The notes under the pieces are model-generated. The model saw nothing but the letters and a program-made list of their open reading frames with translations, made no database searches and was not told the DNA's origin. The position numbers and the translations under genes are program-made. DNA of 19,351 bases, from contig JAADGU010000126.1 of NCBI GenBank assembly GCA_013152195.1, positions 1 through 19,351 of the forward strand, in the 5' to 3' direction. Source of the DNA: Nitrospirota bacterium. Its GTDB lineage: Bacteria; Nitrospirota; Thermodesulfovibrionia; Thermodesulfovibrionales; JdFR-85. Below, piece after piece: positions 7,026 to 14,448 of the stretch; positions within the stretch are counted from its first letter, which is position 1; every line of letters begins with the position of its first letter.

Positions 7026-7562
7026 TATTGTACTCCTTGCATTTTCTCAATATTAAGCCAATGCTGTTGGCATAAAGGGTAACAAATACTCTCAATATTA
7101 GTCAAGTATGCTATAATACCTTTCAGCAAATCCAAAGAAATCTGACCGGTTGCCGACCAGAGCAGAAACGGTATATTTTTAATTGATTTCAGTTTCTTAA
7201 ACGATATATATAACGATATATATCGTTTACTCGGACTGAAATGTTGTTGATGAATACATAAAAAGTCAGGAGTGTCGGGTTCTGTCATTCTGGATCCTGA
7301 ATTGAGCTGGGGAATCTATATGGATCAATAATGAGTTATGAGATGCAGTGTTTTCGCCTTGAGAGGTCTGAAACAAGCTCAGAGTTCCCCTGAATTTAGT
7401 TCAGTGTGGTGACCAGGCTTTCTATAAGAATGAAATTTTTGAGTTGCTGCGTAATAGTGCCATGTGATGCAATTTCATAATTAGTTGTCTAAATATCTTT
7501 AACCTCTGCTTTTATTTGTGTTGAGGATATCCTTCAATAATAAGGAAGATTATGGAGAAGTA
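7026..7562. other. Long divergent intergenic region
   Basis: About 540 bases without a convincing gene lie between the DksA-like gene (minus) and the FG-GAP protein gene (plus). Small ORFs here have no ribosome site or recognisable product. It contains a short hairpin GCCAA...TTGGC near 7056-7070, two copies of CTCAATATTA about 40 bases apart (7045 and 7092 regions) upstream of the DksA-like gene, and the large A/T palindrome at 7186-7242. The two short direct repeats could be a regulator site; that is speculative. Confidence 0.6.
7186..7242. repeat. 57-bp interrupted palindrome with (TA)n core
   Basis: An inner perfect stem AAACGATATATAT (7199-7211) and ATATATATCGTTT (7216-7228) has an AACG loop. 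After short unpaired stretches, an outer 8-bp stem ATTTCAGT (7186-7193) pairs with ACTGAAAT (7235-7242). It lies in the divergent intergenic region, about 160 bases from the DksA-like start and 320 from the FG-GAP gene. It could be an operator, a cruciform-forming site or a repeat remnant. Confidence 0.75.
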
Positions 7563-9299
7563 ATGGGGAAGAATATATCTTTCAATAAACTCAATATAAG
7601 GATAAACAAGTTAAGCATACCTGATGCAGGATATGCTGCATCAGCTGTGTGTGTTGTCTGTTGCCTGTTCCTTGTGTTAGCTTTTTCTTTTGAAACCTAT
7701 GCTGAAGATTCCCCCTTGACTGTACTTGTAGAGAAAACGGTCTCGTTTGTTAAGCCCATGTCAGGGGATGTTATCTCTGTAGATAAGGGTGTGGTCAGGA
7801 TTGGCTTGGGAAGCAGGGATGGCTTATTGAAGGGGATGCGCTTGAAGGTGCTCAGAAGAGGGGAGTTTTTCTATCATCCCGTAACAAAGGAGCCTATCGG
7901 AAGGGCTGAGGAACCAGTGGGCACGATAGAGGTCCTTCAGGTGGAAGAAGGTACTGCCTTTTGTGAGCTGACAGAGGGAGAGGTGAAGAGTGGCGATATT
8001 ACAAGAATATCGGCTTCAAAAAAAAGGTTGTTCTTTTACCAGGAAGAATCGGTTGATTATTATCTTGGTGACGCATACTACAATGGATTGAAGGAAAGCG
8101 GATACTTTGAAATTGTTGATGCTCCGGTGGGACAGTTGGATACCGAGAAACTTCTCGGGATTGCTGCTTCAGAAGAGACAGACCTTGTACTCCTCCTGAG
8201 TTCTGGGAATTCAGGTGAGAAGACATATCTGAGGCAGACCCTGTTATGGCCGGATGGTGTGATACTCTCAAAGGACTCTCTGGATGTTCCGTTGGCATTT
8301 TTAAGTGAGTTGAGTTTTGGTTCAGAGCTTCTTTCAGATGTGCAGAACGAACCTCTTATAAGCTACGATCTTCCCTTTGATGCAGAGCTTATAAGCACCG
8401 GAGATATTGATGGTGACGGCAGGACAGATCTGGTGATTAGTGCAGGTGACGGAATATATGTTTATAACTATGGCATCGAAACAGATTTTCTCTATCACTT
8501 GAAATGGAATTCTTCAGGGACGATTATCCGGATGGAGATGTTTGACATTGATACAGATGGTAAGGACGAAATCTTCCTGACAGCCATATCCTCTAATAAT
8601 GAAACGGTTAACTCCTATATATATAAACTGAACGATCGGAAACTTGAAACCCTTTGGAAAACAGACGGGTTTATCAGGGTGGTAGATGGAAGCATTCTGT
8701 ATCAGAAATACTCAGAGTCCGAGGGGTATTCAGGTCCCTTAATCCTGATAAATCCTCATGATGGTTTCAGGATGGAGGATGCTTCCCGGAGTTTGGAAGG
8801 TTTTGATATTTATGATTTTGTTACACTCAGGGATAAAGAAGGAAGGACTGTGTATATGTCAATGGCCGATAATAATTATCTTGAGCTTATAAATAGCAAG
8901 GGCGTTGCCATCTGGCGTAGTCGTGACAATATGGGAGGTTTTGTCAAAGAATATACAACAGAGTCTCCTTTGTCAGATGCTGATGGGGTTAGCTGGCATT
9001 TAAATGACAGGATGGTCAAAAGGAATAACGAGGTTGTAGTGATAAAACGAAGTGCACTGATAGGAAGGGCTCTGGGATATAAGAAGTCTCAGTTACGTCG
9101 ATACAGCTATACCGGTACTACCGTGGATGAATCGACACTTGTTGACAAGATAAGTGGTAAGTTAATTGACTACTCAATTTTTGGTAATAAGGTGGCGGTC
9201 CTAAGCAAACCTCTGCTGGGGATAAAGCCAGCAAATATATTGAGAGGGAAAACCCCGATAGTGACAATTCTTCAGATATATTCAATAAAGGGGAGGTAG
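7563..9299 (+). CDS. Exported FG-GAP/VCBS-repeat protein
   Basis: A 578-residue protein beginning at ATG 7563, which has GGAG six bases upstream; a GTG at 7518 would add 15 residues. An N-terminal hydrophobic segment (VCVVCCLFLVLAFSF, ending ...TYAEDS) is a signal peptide or anchor, with an unusually long basic lead. A following beta-rich region (IGLGSRDGLLKGMRLKVLRRG...GTIEVLQVEEGTAFCEL) resembles the small C-terminal domain of FlgT-like proteins. The second half has FG-GAP calcium-binding repeats, clearest in DIDGDGRTDLVIS and DIDTDGKDEIFLT, which suggests a beta-propeller. It is the first gene before uppS, three bases from it, and its last codons contain the uppS ribosome site. The function is unknown; an envelope or surface role is likely. 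Confidence 0.85.
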   Translation: MGKNISFNKLNIRINKLSIPDAGYAASAVCVVCCLFLVLAFSFETYAEDSPLTVLVEKTVSFVKPMSGDVISVDKGVVRIGLGSRDGLLKGMRLKVLRRGEFFYHPVTKEPIGRAEEPVGTIEVLQVEEGTAFCELTEGEVKSGDITRISASKKRLFFYQEESVDYYLGDAYYNGLKESGYFEIVDAPVGQLDTEKLLGIAASEETDLVLLLSSGNSGEKTYLRQTLLWPDGVILSKDSLDVPLAFLSELSFGSELLSDVQNEPLISYDLPFDAELISTGDIDGDGRTDLVISAGDGIYVYNYGIETDFLYHLKWNSSGTIIRMEMFDIDTDGKDEIFLTAISSNNETVNSYIYKLNDRKLETLWKTDGFIRVVDGSILYQKYSESEGYSGPLILINPHDGFRMEDASRSLEGFDIYDFVTLRDKEGRTVYMSMADNNYLELINSKGVAIWRSRDNMGGFVKEYTTESPLSDADGVSWHLNDRMVKRNNEVVVIKRSALIGRALGYKKSQLRRYSYTGTTVDESTLVDKISGKLIDYSIFGNKVAVLSKPLLGIKPANILRGKTPIVTILQIYSIKGR

Positions 9300-9302
9300 A
9301 TT

Positions 9303-10013
9303 GTGCTGACAAATATTCCACGACATGTAGGTGTGATAATGGATGGCAACGGAAGGTGGGCACAGTTGAGAGGTCTGCCCAGAGTGGAGGGACACAGAAA
9401 GGGTGCTGAGCGGACAAAGGAGTTAATAAAGGCTGCTCAGGAAGTGGGGATTGATGTGCTCACCCTTTATGCTTTTTCGCTGGAGAACTGGCAGAGACCC
9501 GATGATGAGGTAACTACACTTATGGAGTTGCTACAGCTATATCTGACCAAGGAGTTGAAGGATTTAATAATGGAGGGTATCCGGTTCAGAGTTATTGGTG
9601 ACAGGCAGAAACTGCCTTTAGTGATTCAGGGAATCATTACAGAGATTGAGGAAAGAACATCTGCAAATAAAGGTTTGACACTTGTTACGGCACTGAGTTA
9701 TGGAGGTAGGGATGAAATACTGAGGGCCGTAAAAAAGGCTATAGCCGGAGGGATAAGACCTGATGAGATAAGTGAAGAAACATTTGAGGCGTTACTTGAC
9801 ACCTCGGGATTGCCGGCAGTTGATTTAATCGTAAGAACGAGCGGAGAAAAAAGACTCAGCAATTTTCTTCTGTGGCAGGGTGCATACGCTGAATTGTATT
9901 TTACAGAAACACTCTGGCCTGATTTCACCAGGGAGGAGTTTCTTTGTGCAATGCAGGATTATCAGCGTAGAGAAAGGAGGTTTGGGGGAATTATGTCCCC
10001 TTCAGAATCATAA
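9303..10013 (+). CDS. uppS: Undecaprenyl diphosphate synthase (cis-prenyltransferase)
   Basis: A 236-residue cis-prenyltransferase that adds eight isopentenyl units to farnesyl diphosphate, giving the C55 lipid carrier for peptidoglycan and LPS. PRHVGVIMDGNGRWA (residues 6-20) carries the catalytic Asp and diphosphate-binding loop. YAFSLENWQRP, RVIGDR, and RTSGEKRLSNFLLWQGAYAELYF (Arg/Ser diphosphate ligands) are all intact, followed by the WPDF motif. It starts with GTG at 9303, with GGGAGG at good spacing inside the end of the previous gene. Its TAA overlaps the cdsA ATG by one base. It lies in the conserved uppS-cdsA-dxr-rseP order. Confidence 0.97.
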   Translation: MLTNIPRHVGVIMDGNGRWAQLRGLPRVEGHRKGAERTKELIKAAQEVGIDVLTLYAFSLENWQRPDDEVTTLMELLQLYLTKELKDLIMEGIRFRVIGDRQKLPLVIQGIITEIEERTSANKGLTLVTALSYGGRDEILRAVKKAIAGGIRPDEISEETFEALLDTSGLPAVDLIVRTSGEKRLSNFLLWQGAYAELYFTETLWPDFTREEFLCAMQDYQRRERRFGGIMSPSES

Positions 10014-10801
10014 TGAATAAGAAAAGAGAGATCGTTGCCTTAGCTCTGCTGCCGTTAATATATCTTTATATAATGAAACTGCCATCTGTTTTTTTTCTTG
10101 GTCTTCTGTTTTTCATCTCAGCAGGTGCACAGATGGAGTTTTATTCAATGTACAGAGTAAAGAAATCTTTCAGCTTTCTGGGGGTATTTGCCGGGCTGCT
10201 CTTTTTATATTCTGTTTATACAGGGTGGGGTGAGCTTCGATTGCTGTTGATATTTTCTTTCCTGCTCCTGGTCCTTTTCAGACTCTTTAACAGGGAAGCG
10301 GGGCCGGAACAGGCGCTTTCTGATATAGCCCCCGTGGTTGTGGGGTTTTCTTATATTCCCCTGATCCTCAGTCTGCTGATTGCCTTGAGGGATGCTGGTC
10401 CTGAATGGATTATATTTATTGGCGCAACAGTATGGGCGTCGGATAGCTTTGCTTATTATATTGGTAAGAATTTTGGCAGGAGAAAACTCTATCCATCCAT
10501 AAGTCCGAAGAAGACCATCGAAGGAGCTGTCGGCTCAATGACCGGAGGGGTGCTGGCAGGGATTCTGATAAAGATACTCCTTATAGACAGTATAACTGTA
10601 TACCAGGTGTTGGCTGTAGGGTTTCTCATAGGGTGTATTGCCGTTCTTGGTGACCTTACGGAGTCTATGTTTAAACGAGATTCAGGTGTGAAGGATTCGA
10701 GTTCACTGATTCCGGGACATGGTGGTGTGCTTGATAAGATAGACGGGATGCTGTTTGTAACCCCCGTGGTTTATTTAGTTGTTAAATATGTAGTTTCGTA
10801 A
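10013..10801 (+). CDS. cdsA: Phosphatidate cytidylyltransferase (CDP-diglyceride synthase)
   Basis: A 262-residue polytopic inner-membrane enzyme that makes CDP-diacylglycerol from phosphatidate and CTP for phospholipid synthesis. There are several hydrophobic helices, starting with LPLIYLYIMKLPSVFFLGLLFF. The catalytic region has ATVWASDSFAYYIGK, SPKKTIEGAVGSM, and the family signature SMFKRDSGVKDSSSLIPGHGG followed by VLDKIDG near the C-terminus. Translationally coupled to uppS through TAATG. It ends four bases before a large palindromic element that separates it from dxr. Confidence 0.96.
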   Translation: MNKKREIVALALLPLIYLYIMKLPSVFFLGLLFFISAGAQMEFYSMYRVKKSFSFLGVFAGLLFLYSVYTGWGELRLLLIFSFLLLVLFRLFNREAGPEQALSDIAPVVVGFSYIPLILSLLIALRDAGPEWIIFIGATVWASDSFAYYIGKNFGRRKLYPSISPKKTIEGAVGSMTGGVLAGILIKILLIDSITVYQVLAVGFLIGCIAVLGDLTESMFKRDSGVKDSSSLIPGHGGVLDKIDGMLFVTPVVYLVVKYVVS

Positions 10802-10804
10802 GAA

Positions 10805-10960
10805 AATAATGGTTGTTGGAAGCAATATGATAGACTCTTCACTCATTCTCGATGGACATCGTGTCCATCTCCGAGGTAATTTCGCAATTCACCATCCGGG
10901 TGAATTTACTGCGAAATTAAAACCGTTCAGACTCTATCATATTGCTTCTTTCCCGTTATT
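10805..10960. repeat. 156-bp three-armed palindromic element between cdsA and dxr
   Basis: Outer arms: 10819-10838 (GAAGCAATATGATAGACTCT) pairs with 10929-10948 with one mismatch. After a small internal loop, 10805-10812 pairs with 10953-10960 (one G-U). Inside are two further hairpins: GATGGACA (10851-10858)/TGTCCATC (10862-10869), perfect with a 3-base loop; and TAATTTCGCA (10877-10886)/TGCGAAATTA (10910-10919) continued by ATTCACC (10887-10893)/GGTGAAT (10899-10905). The layout is a stem with two side arms, like a MITE or a folded RNA. No transposase and no clear target duplication are seen. Confidence 0.8.
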
Positions 10961-11077
10961 GAGGTTTTTTATCGCTATAGCCGGGACAAACATAAACCAG
11001 AGTGTTGGAGTCATGGATTGATGGAGGGCTGTTGGATCCAAATACTCCCTGGTCTTTTTATTCGTGAGGGGCATTAG

Positions 11078-12225
11078 ATGAAAAACATAACGATTCTTGG
11101 TTCAACAGGTTCAATCGGTACCACGACCCTCGAGGTTATAAGGAGATATCCGGATAAGTTCAGGGTGGTTGGTCTTACAGCAGGACGCAATATTGAACTT
11201 TTTCAAAGACAGATTCGAGAATTCAGGCCTCTTGTTGTGGCGGTGGCAGATGATACAGAGGCAGGAAAATTAAGAGAAAACACGGGATTTAGCGAGATTT
11301 TGTCCGGTCCTGAAGGGATAAAAGATGTTGCCGCCTATCCAGGTGCGGACTTTGTGCTTTCAGCCATCTCTGGTTCTGCAGGACTCTTACCCACGTTATC
11401 AGCCATCAGGGAGGGTAAGACTGTTGGCCTTGCCAACAAGGAGACCCTTGTAATGGCCGGTCCACTCGTCAATGAGGCCATAGCAGAATACGGGGCAAGA
11501 CTTATTCCTGTTGACAGTGAGCATAGTGCAATATTTCAATGCATGCACGGATATAACAGTTCGGATATCAGGAGGCTGATTCTGACGGCCTCAGGGGGGC
11601 CTTTCCACGGAAGAAAGACTGATGACCTCAGGGAGATAAAACCCGAAGAAGCCCTTAATCATCCCACCTGGCAGATGGGAAAGAAGATTACCATTGATTC
11701 TGCAACATTGATGAATAAGGGACTTGAGGTAATAGAGGCCCATTATCTCTTTGGTTTGCATCACATGACATTGATGTTGTTATCCATCCACAAAGCATTG
11801 TGCACTCACTTGTGGAGTTCCTGGATGGAGCGCTTATTGCTCATATGTCACATCCTGATATGAAAGGACCTATCGCGTATGCCCTTTCATACCCGGAGAG
11901 GCTTCAGGGGGTTCTGGCACCCTGCCATCTCTATGAATTAGGGGCGTTAACATTTGAGAGACCTGACTTTGAGAGATTTCCCTGTCTCAGATATGCTTAC
12001 GAGGCGTTGAATGCAGGAGGCACTGCCACTGCGGTTCTTAATGCAGTAAATGAAATGGCGGTGGAGGCGTTCATTGAGGGCCGTATGACTTTCCACCAGA
12101 TACCTGTTATAATAGAAAAAGTGCTCAATGCCCATGAGCCGGTATCGCTTAATGATATAGAGACAGTAATGTTCGCTGATGCCTGGGCAAGAAGAAAGTT
12201 CAGAGAATTAGTTTGTGTCTGTTGA
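11078..12225 (+). CDS. dxr: 1-deoxy-D-xylulose 5-phosphate reductoisomerase, interrupted by a -1 frameshift
   Basis: Dxr converts DXP to 2-C-methyl-D-erythritol 4-phosphate with NADPH, the committed step of the MEP isoprenoid pathway that feeds UppS. The first frame (11078 to about 11760) has the NADPH loop ILGSTGSIGTTTLEV, LANKETLVMAG, PVDSEHSAIFQ, LTASGGPF, NHPTWQMGKKITIDSATLMNKGLEVIEAHYLFG. Family sequence then continues one frame back, from about 11761: DIDVVIHPQSIVHSLVEFLDGALIAHMSHPDMKGPIAYAL, and on through LNAVNEMAVEAF. One missing base near 11756-11763 explains it; restored, the protein is about 382 residues, normal length. Read without repair, the first frame ends at 11863. All motifs are intact, so a sequencing error or very recent mutation is likeliest. 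GAGGGG precedes the ATG. Confidence 0.92.
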
Positions 12226-12251
12226 TAACCCCGGATCTTTGTAGCTTTTCC

Positions 12252-12288
12252 GTCATTCTCCGAAAGCGTTCGGGATTGCGGCAATGAC
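12252..12288. repeat. Small palindromic repeat after dxr
   Basis: GTCATT (12252-12257) pairs with AATGAC (12283-12288), and inside it CCGAA (12260-12264) pairs with TTCGG (12269-12273). It lies 26 bases after the dxr stop and resembles a REP-type element; it could also slow or stop transcription. Confidence 0.55.
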
Positions 12289-12356
12289 AAATGACCGTAA
12301 TTTATAAACAGTCTCTATTGTCACGTCAACCTTGAAATGTTGGGGGGTTGAATTTT

Positions 12357-12411
12357 CATTCCCGCTATGTCGGGAATCATACTTCTCCTTGATTCCGGAC
12401 AAGCCGGAATA
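12357..12411. repeat. Pair of inverted REP-like hairpins (BIME-like)
   Basis: Two related hairpins in opposite orientation: ATTCCCG (12358-12364)/CGGGAAT (12371-12377), and ATTCCGG (12392-12398)/CCGGAAT (12404-12410). The reverse complement of the first (GATTCCCGACATAGCGGGAA) is close to the second (GATTCCGGACAAGCCGGAAT). They occupy the 252-base dxr-rseP gap with no gene. Such paired REPs are usually mobilised by RAYT transposases; none is in the window. Confidence 0.7.
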
Positions 12412-12464
12412 CACATGAGAGTTGACATGATACTATTTGTTTCCAAATAACAATTAGCGTATAA

Positions 12465-12471
12465 AAGGAGG
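12465..12471 (+). promoter_or_regulatory. Ribosome binding site that fixes the rseP start
   Basis: AAGGAGG is a perfect anti-16S match. Six bases later comes ATT (12478-12480), in frame with rseP. There is no ATG, GTG or TTG between the in-frame stop at 12448 and TTG 12499, and the latter has no ribosome site at suitable distance. Confidence 0.75.
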
Positions 12472-12477
12472 TCTAAT

Positions 12478-13572
12478 ATTCTATCAGCAATAATACTCTT
12501 GGGAATTCTTATTTTTGTGCATGAACTCGGCCATTTTCTGGTGGCCAAGTTCTCAGGTGTAAAGGTCCTGAAGTTTTCACTCGGTTTTGGTCCAAAAGTG
12601 GTAGGTAAGCAGATAGGTGAGACAGAGTACATGCTCTCTGCCATACCTCTCGGTGGTTATGTGAAGATGCTGGGGGAAGAAGCGGATGAGGAACTGGACG
12701 AGGCTGATAAGACGAGGGCTTTTAATCAGCAGAGTGTTACCAAGAGAATCCTGATCGTTCTTGCCGGGCCTGTGTTCAATATATTCCTGACCTATATAAT
12801 CTTCACCGCAGTGCTTTCAACAGGACTTCCTGTTAATGTTCCTGTACTGAGCAACATCCTGCCCGTTATAGATGAGGTGCAGGAGGGATATCCGGCCTCT
12901 GAGGCAGGCCTGAAGGCCGGGGATGTAATAGTGAAGATAGACAACAAGAGGATTGATACCTGGTTTGATATGGTAAATATTGTTGTCAAGAACCCGGGTA
13001 AAAAGCTTGACTTTGTTGTGAAGAGGGATGGGAAGCTGCTAGACCTTAAAATTGTTCCTCAAACCGTTGAAGAGGTAGACCCTGGCGGTAACAAGGTGGT
13101 TATAGGAAGAATCGGGGTCAAAAAACTCGGAGGAGGTTTTTTTGAGTCCATTCAGAGTGATTCACTTCTTGAGGCCCCGGTCAAAGGCGTGGTAGCTACC
13201 TATAAGATGGGATTTTTTGTTGTAGACTCCATCAAAATGTTGATAACGAGACAGGTGTCTCTAAAGAACATAAGCGGTCCTGTGACAATTTTGCAGGAAT
13301 CAGGGAAGGCAGCCTCTGCTGGTCTTCTGACTTATTTTATGTTTATGGCATTGTTGAGTGTGAACCTCGGTGTCCTTAATCTCCTGCCGGTTCCAATCCT
13401 TGACGGAGGTCACATCGTCATGTTTGTGATAGAGGGGATTAAGGGAAAACCCCTCAGTGAAAGGACAATTGCTGTCACTCAGAAGATAGGCCTTGCACTT
13501 CTACTGCTTCTTATGGCATTTGCACTCTATAATGACTTTGTCAGAATCTTTACAGGAAGTAGTACCCCGTGA
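12478..13572 (+). CDS. rseP: RIP metalloprotease RseP (site-2 protease), probable AUU start
   Basis: A 364-residue membrane zinc protease that cuts transmembrane segments, such as anti-sigma factors in envelope stress. The HELGH zinc site is at residues 15-19 within the first membrane helix (LSAIILLGILIFVHELGHFL). A periplasmic PDZ domain follows (GYPASEAGLKAGDVIVKIDNKRI); only one clear PDZ is seen. The late NLLPVPILDGGHIVMF motif supplies the third zinc ligand. The start is inferred to be ATT 12478: it has the perfect ribosome site and restores the usual N-terminus. TTG 12499 would give MGILIFVHELGH, cutting the first helix. It ends with a GTGA overlap onto the thioesterase gene. Confidence 0.92.
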   Translation: MLSAIILLGILIFVHELGHFLVAKFSGVKVLKFSLGFGPKVVGKQIGETEYMLSAIPLGGYVKMLGEEADEELDEADKTRAFNQQSVTKRILIVLAGPVFNIFLTYIIFTAVLSTGLPVNVPVLSNILPVIDEVQEGYPASEAGLKAGDVIVKIDNKRIDTWFDMVNIVVKNPGKKLDFVVKRDGKLLDLKIVPQTVEEVDPGGNKVVIGRIGVKKLGGGFFESIQSDSLLEAPVKGVVATYKMGFFVVDSIKMLITRQVSLKNISGPVTILQESGKAASAGLLTYFMFMALLSVNLGVLNLLPVPILDGGHIVMFVIEGIKGKPLSERTIAVTQKIGLALLLLLMAFALYNDFVRIFTGSSTP

Positions 13573-13964
13573 CAGAAGACCGGATAGAGGTTAAGGTATA
13601 TTACGAGGATACTGATTGCGGAGGGGTTGTCTATTATGCCAATTACTTCAGATACTTTGAACGCGCAAGGACTGAATACCTGGAGCAACGCGGTGTTTCG
13701 CTAAAGGGGTTGATGGAGAAAGGGATTTGTTTTGTTGTTGTTGATGCCTCTGCACATTACCGTCAGTCAGGGAGATACGGTGATGTTCTAACTATTGAGA
13801 CAGATATAGCAGACAGGGGGCCGGCGAGTATTACATTTTCACATCAGGTAACGAGAAGGCAGACAGGAGATCTGCTGGTCTCCGGTCTTGTGAAAATTGC
13901 CTCCGTGTCAGAGCAGATGAAACCAATAAAACTTCCTGAATCTGTCCGTCAGGTTTTAGGGTGA
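13569..13964 (+). CDS. ybgC: Acyl-CoA thioesterase, YbgC/FcbB family
   Basis: A 131-residue hot-dog-fold thioesterase. The N-terminal YYEDTDCGGVVYYANYFRYFERARTEYL carries the catalytic Asp in the family pattern Y-x-D-T-D-x-x-G-V-V-Y-x-x-x-Y, and HYRQSGRYGDVLTIET is the central strand. Family members hydrolyse short acyl-CoAs, and YbgC is often found with the Tol-Pal system, though no tol genes are present here. The GTG start overlaps the rseP stop by four bases, so translation is probably coupled. Confidence 0.93.
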   Translation: MTEDRIEVKVYYEDTDCGGVVYYANYFRYFERARTEYLEQRGVSLKGLMEKGICFVVVDASAHYRQSGRYGDVLTIETDIADRGPASITFSHQVTRRQTGDLLVSGLVKIASVSEQMKPIKLPESVRQVLG

Positions 13965-14001
13965 GAATATCTGACGACCCTGTGATTGCCGGAACATTGA
14001 A

Positions 14002-14448
14002 ATGAAGCCAGCTTTACTGAAGAAACAGATATCCGCCGGCGGGGTTGTTTTCAAAAGGGACAGCGATGGAATAAAGGTTGTTCTTGTTTCTGTAAAGGAT
14101 GGTTCGGTATGGACACTTCCAAAAGGACTGCTTGAAAAGGGGGAAGAGCCGGAGGTGGCTGCCCTGAGAGAAGTACAGGAAGAGACTGGCCTGAGGGGAC
14201 GCATAGTTGACAGCCTTGATACTGTCTCCTACTGGTACTTCCTGAAGGATGAGAATACAAAGTATCATAAAACAGTCTATTATTATCTTATTGAGTATAT
14301 GGGCGGGAGCACGGATAACCATGACCGGGAGGTTGATGAGGCATCATGGTTTCCTCTGGATGATGCATTAAAAATGGTAAAATATAAGGGTGACAGGGAG
14401 ATACTTGAAAGGGCAAGAGAGAGGCTTTTACGTATAAATGAAAAATAG
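14002..14448 (+). CDS. Nudix hydrolase
   Basis: A 148-residue Nudix pyrophosphohydrolase. The Nudix box is complete: G-L-L-E-K-G-E-E-P-E-V-A-A-L-R-E-V-Q-E-E-T-G-L at about residues 36-58, giving the Mg-binding REVQEE helix. The N-terminus KKQISAGGVVFKR and the substrate-region HKTVYYYLIEY with DEASWFPLDDAL resemble the diadenosine polyphosphate/MutT-like subgroup; the substrate is not certain. It sits between the thioesterase (37-base gap) and rfaE2, which it overlaps by 11 bases, and is in the same transcription unit. Confidence 0.93.
   Translation: MKPALLKKQISAGGVVFKRDSDGIKVVLVSVKDGSVWTLPKGLLEKGEEPEVAALREVQEETGLRGRIVDSLDTVSYWYFLKDENTKYHKTVYYYLIEYMGGSTDNHDREVDEASWFPLDDALKMVKYKGDREILERARERLLRINEK

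Noticed and set aside
7186..7242. Palindrome as terminal repeat of an insertion sequence
   Set aside because: No transposase ORF, partner repeat or target duplication is present nearby.
7025..7288. Minus-strand ORF of 87 codons upstream of the DksA-like gene
   Set aside because: Its composition is irregular, it has no ribosome site or domain, and it runs across the A/T palindrome and likely promoter region.
10805..10960. Integron attC site
   Set aside because: The core-site motif GTTRRRY and the paired-box layout are not seen, and there is no integrase or cassette array.
10809..11021. Small ORF of 70 codons between cdsA and dxr
   Set aside because: It is read straight through the three-armed palindrome, has no ribosome site and no recognisable domain; its codons are explained by the repeat arms.
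11740..11770. Programmed -1 frameshifting in dxr
   Set aside because: No X-XXY-YYZ slippery heptamer is present near 11756-11763 and Dxr is not known to use frameshifting; a one-base deletion or sequencing error is simpler.
12321..12644. Minus-strand ORF overlapping the rseP start and the REP pair
   Set aside because: It is antisense to the conserved RseP HELGH region and to the repeat hairpins; a shadow frame.
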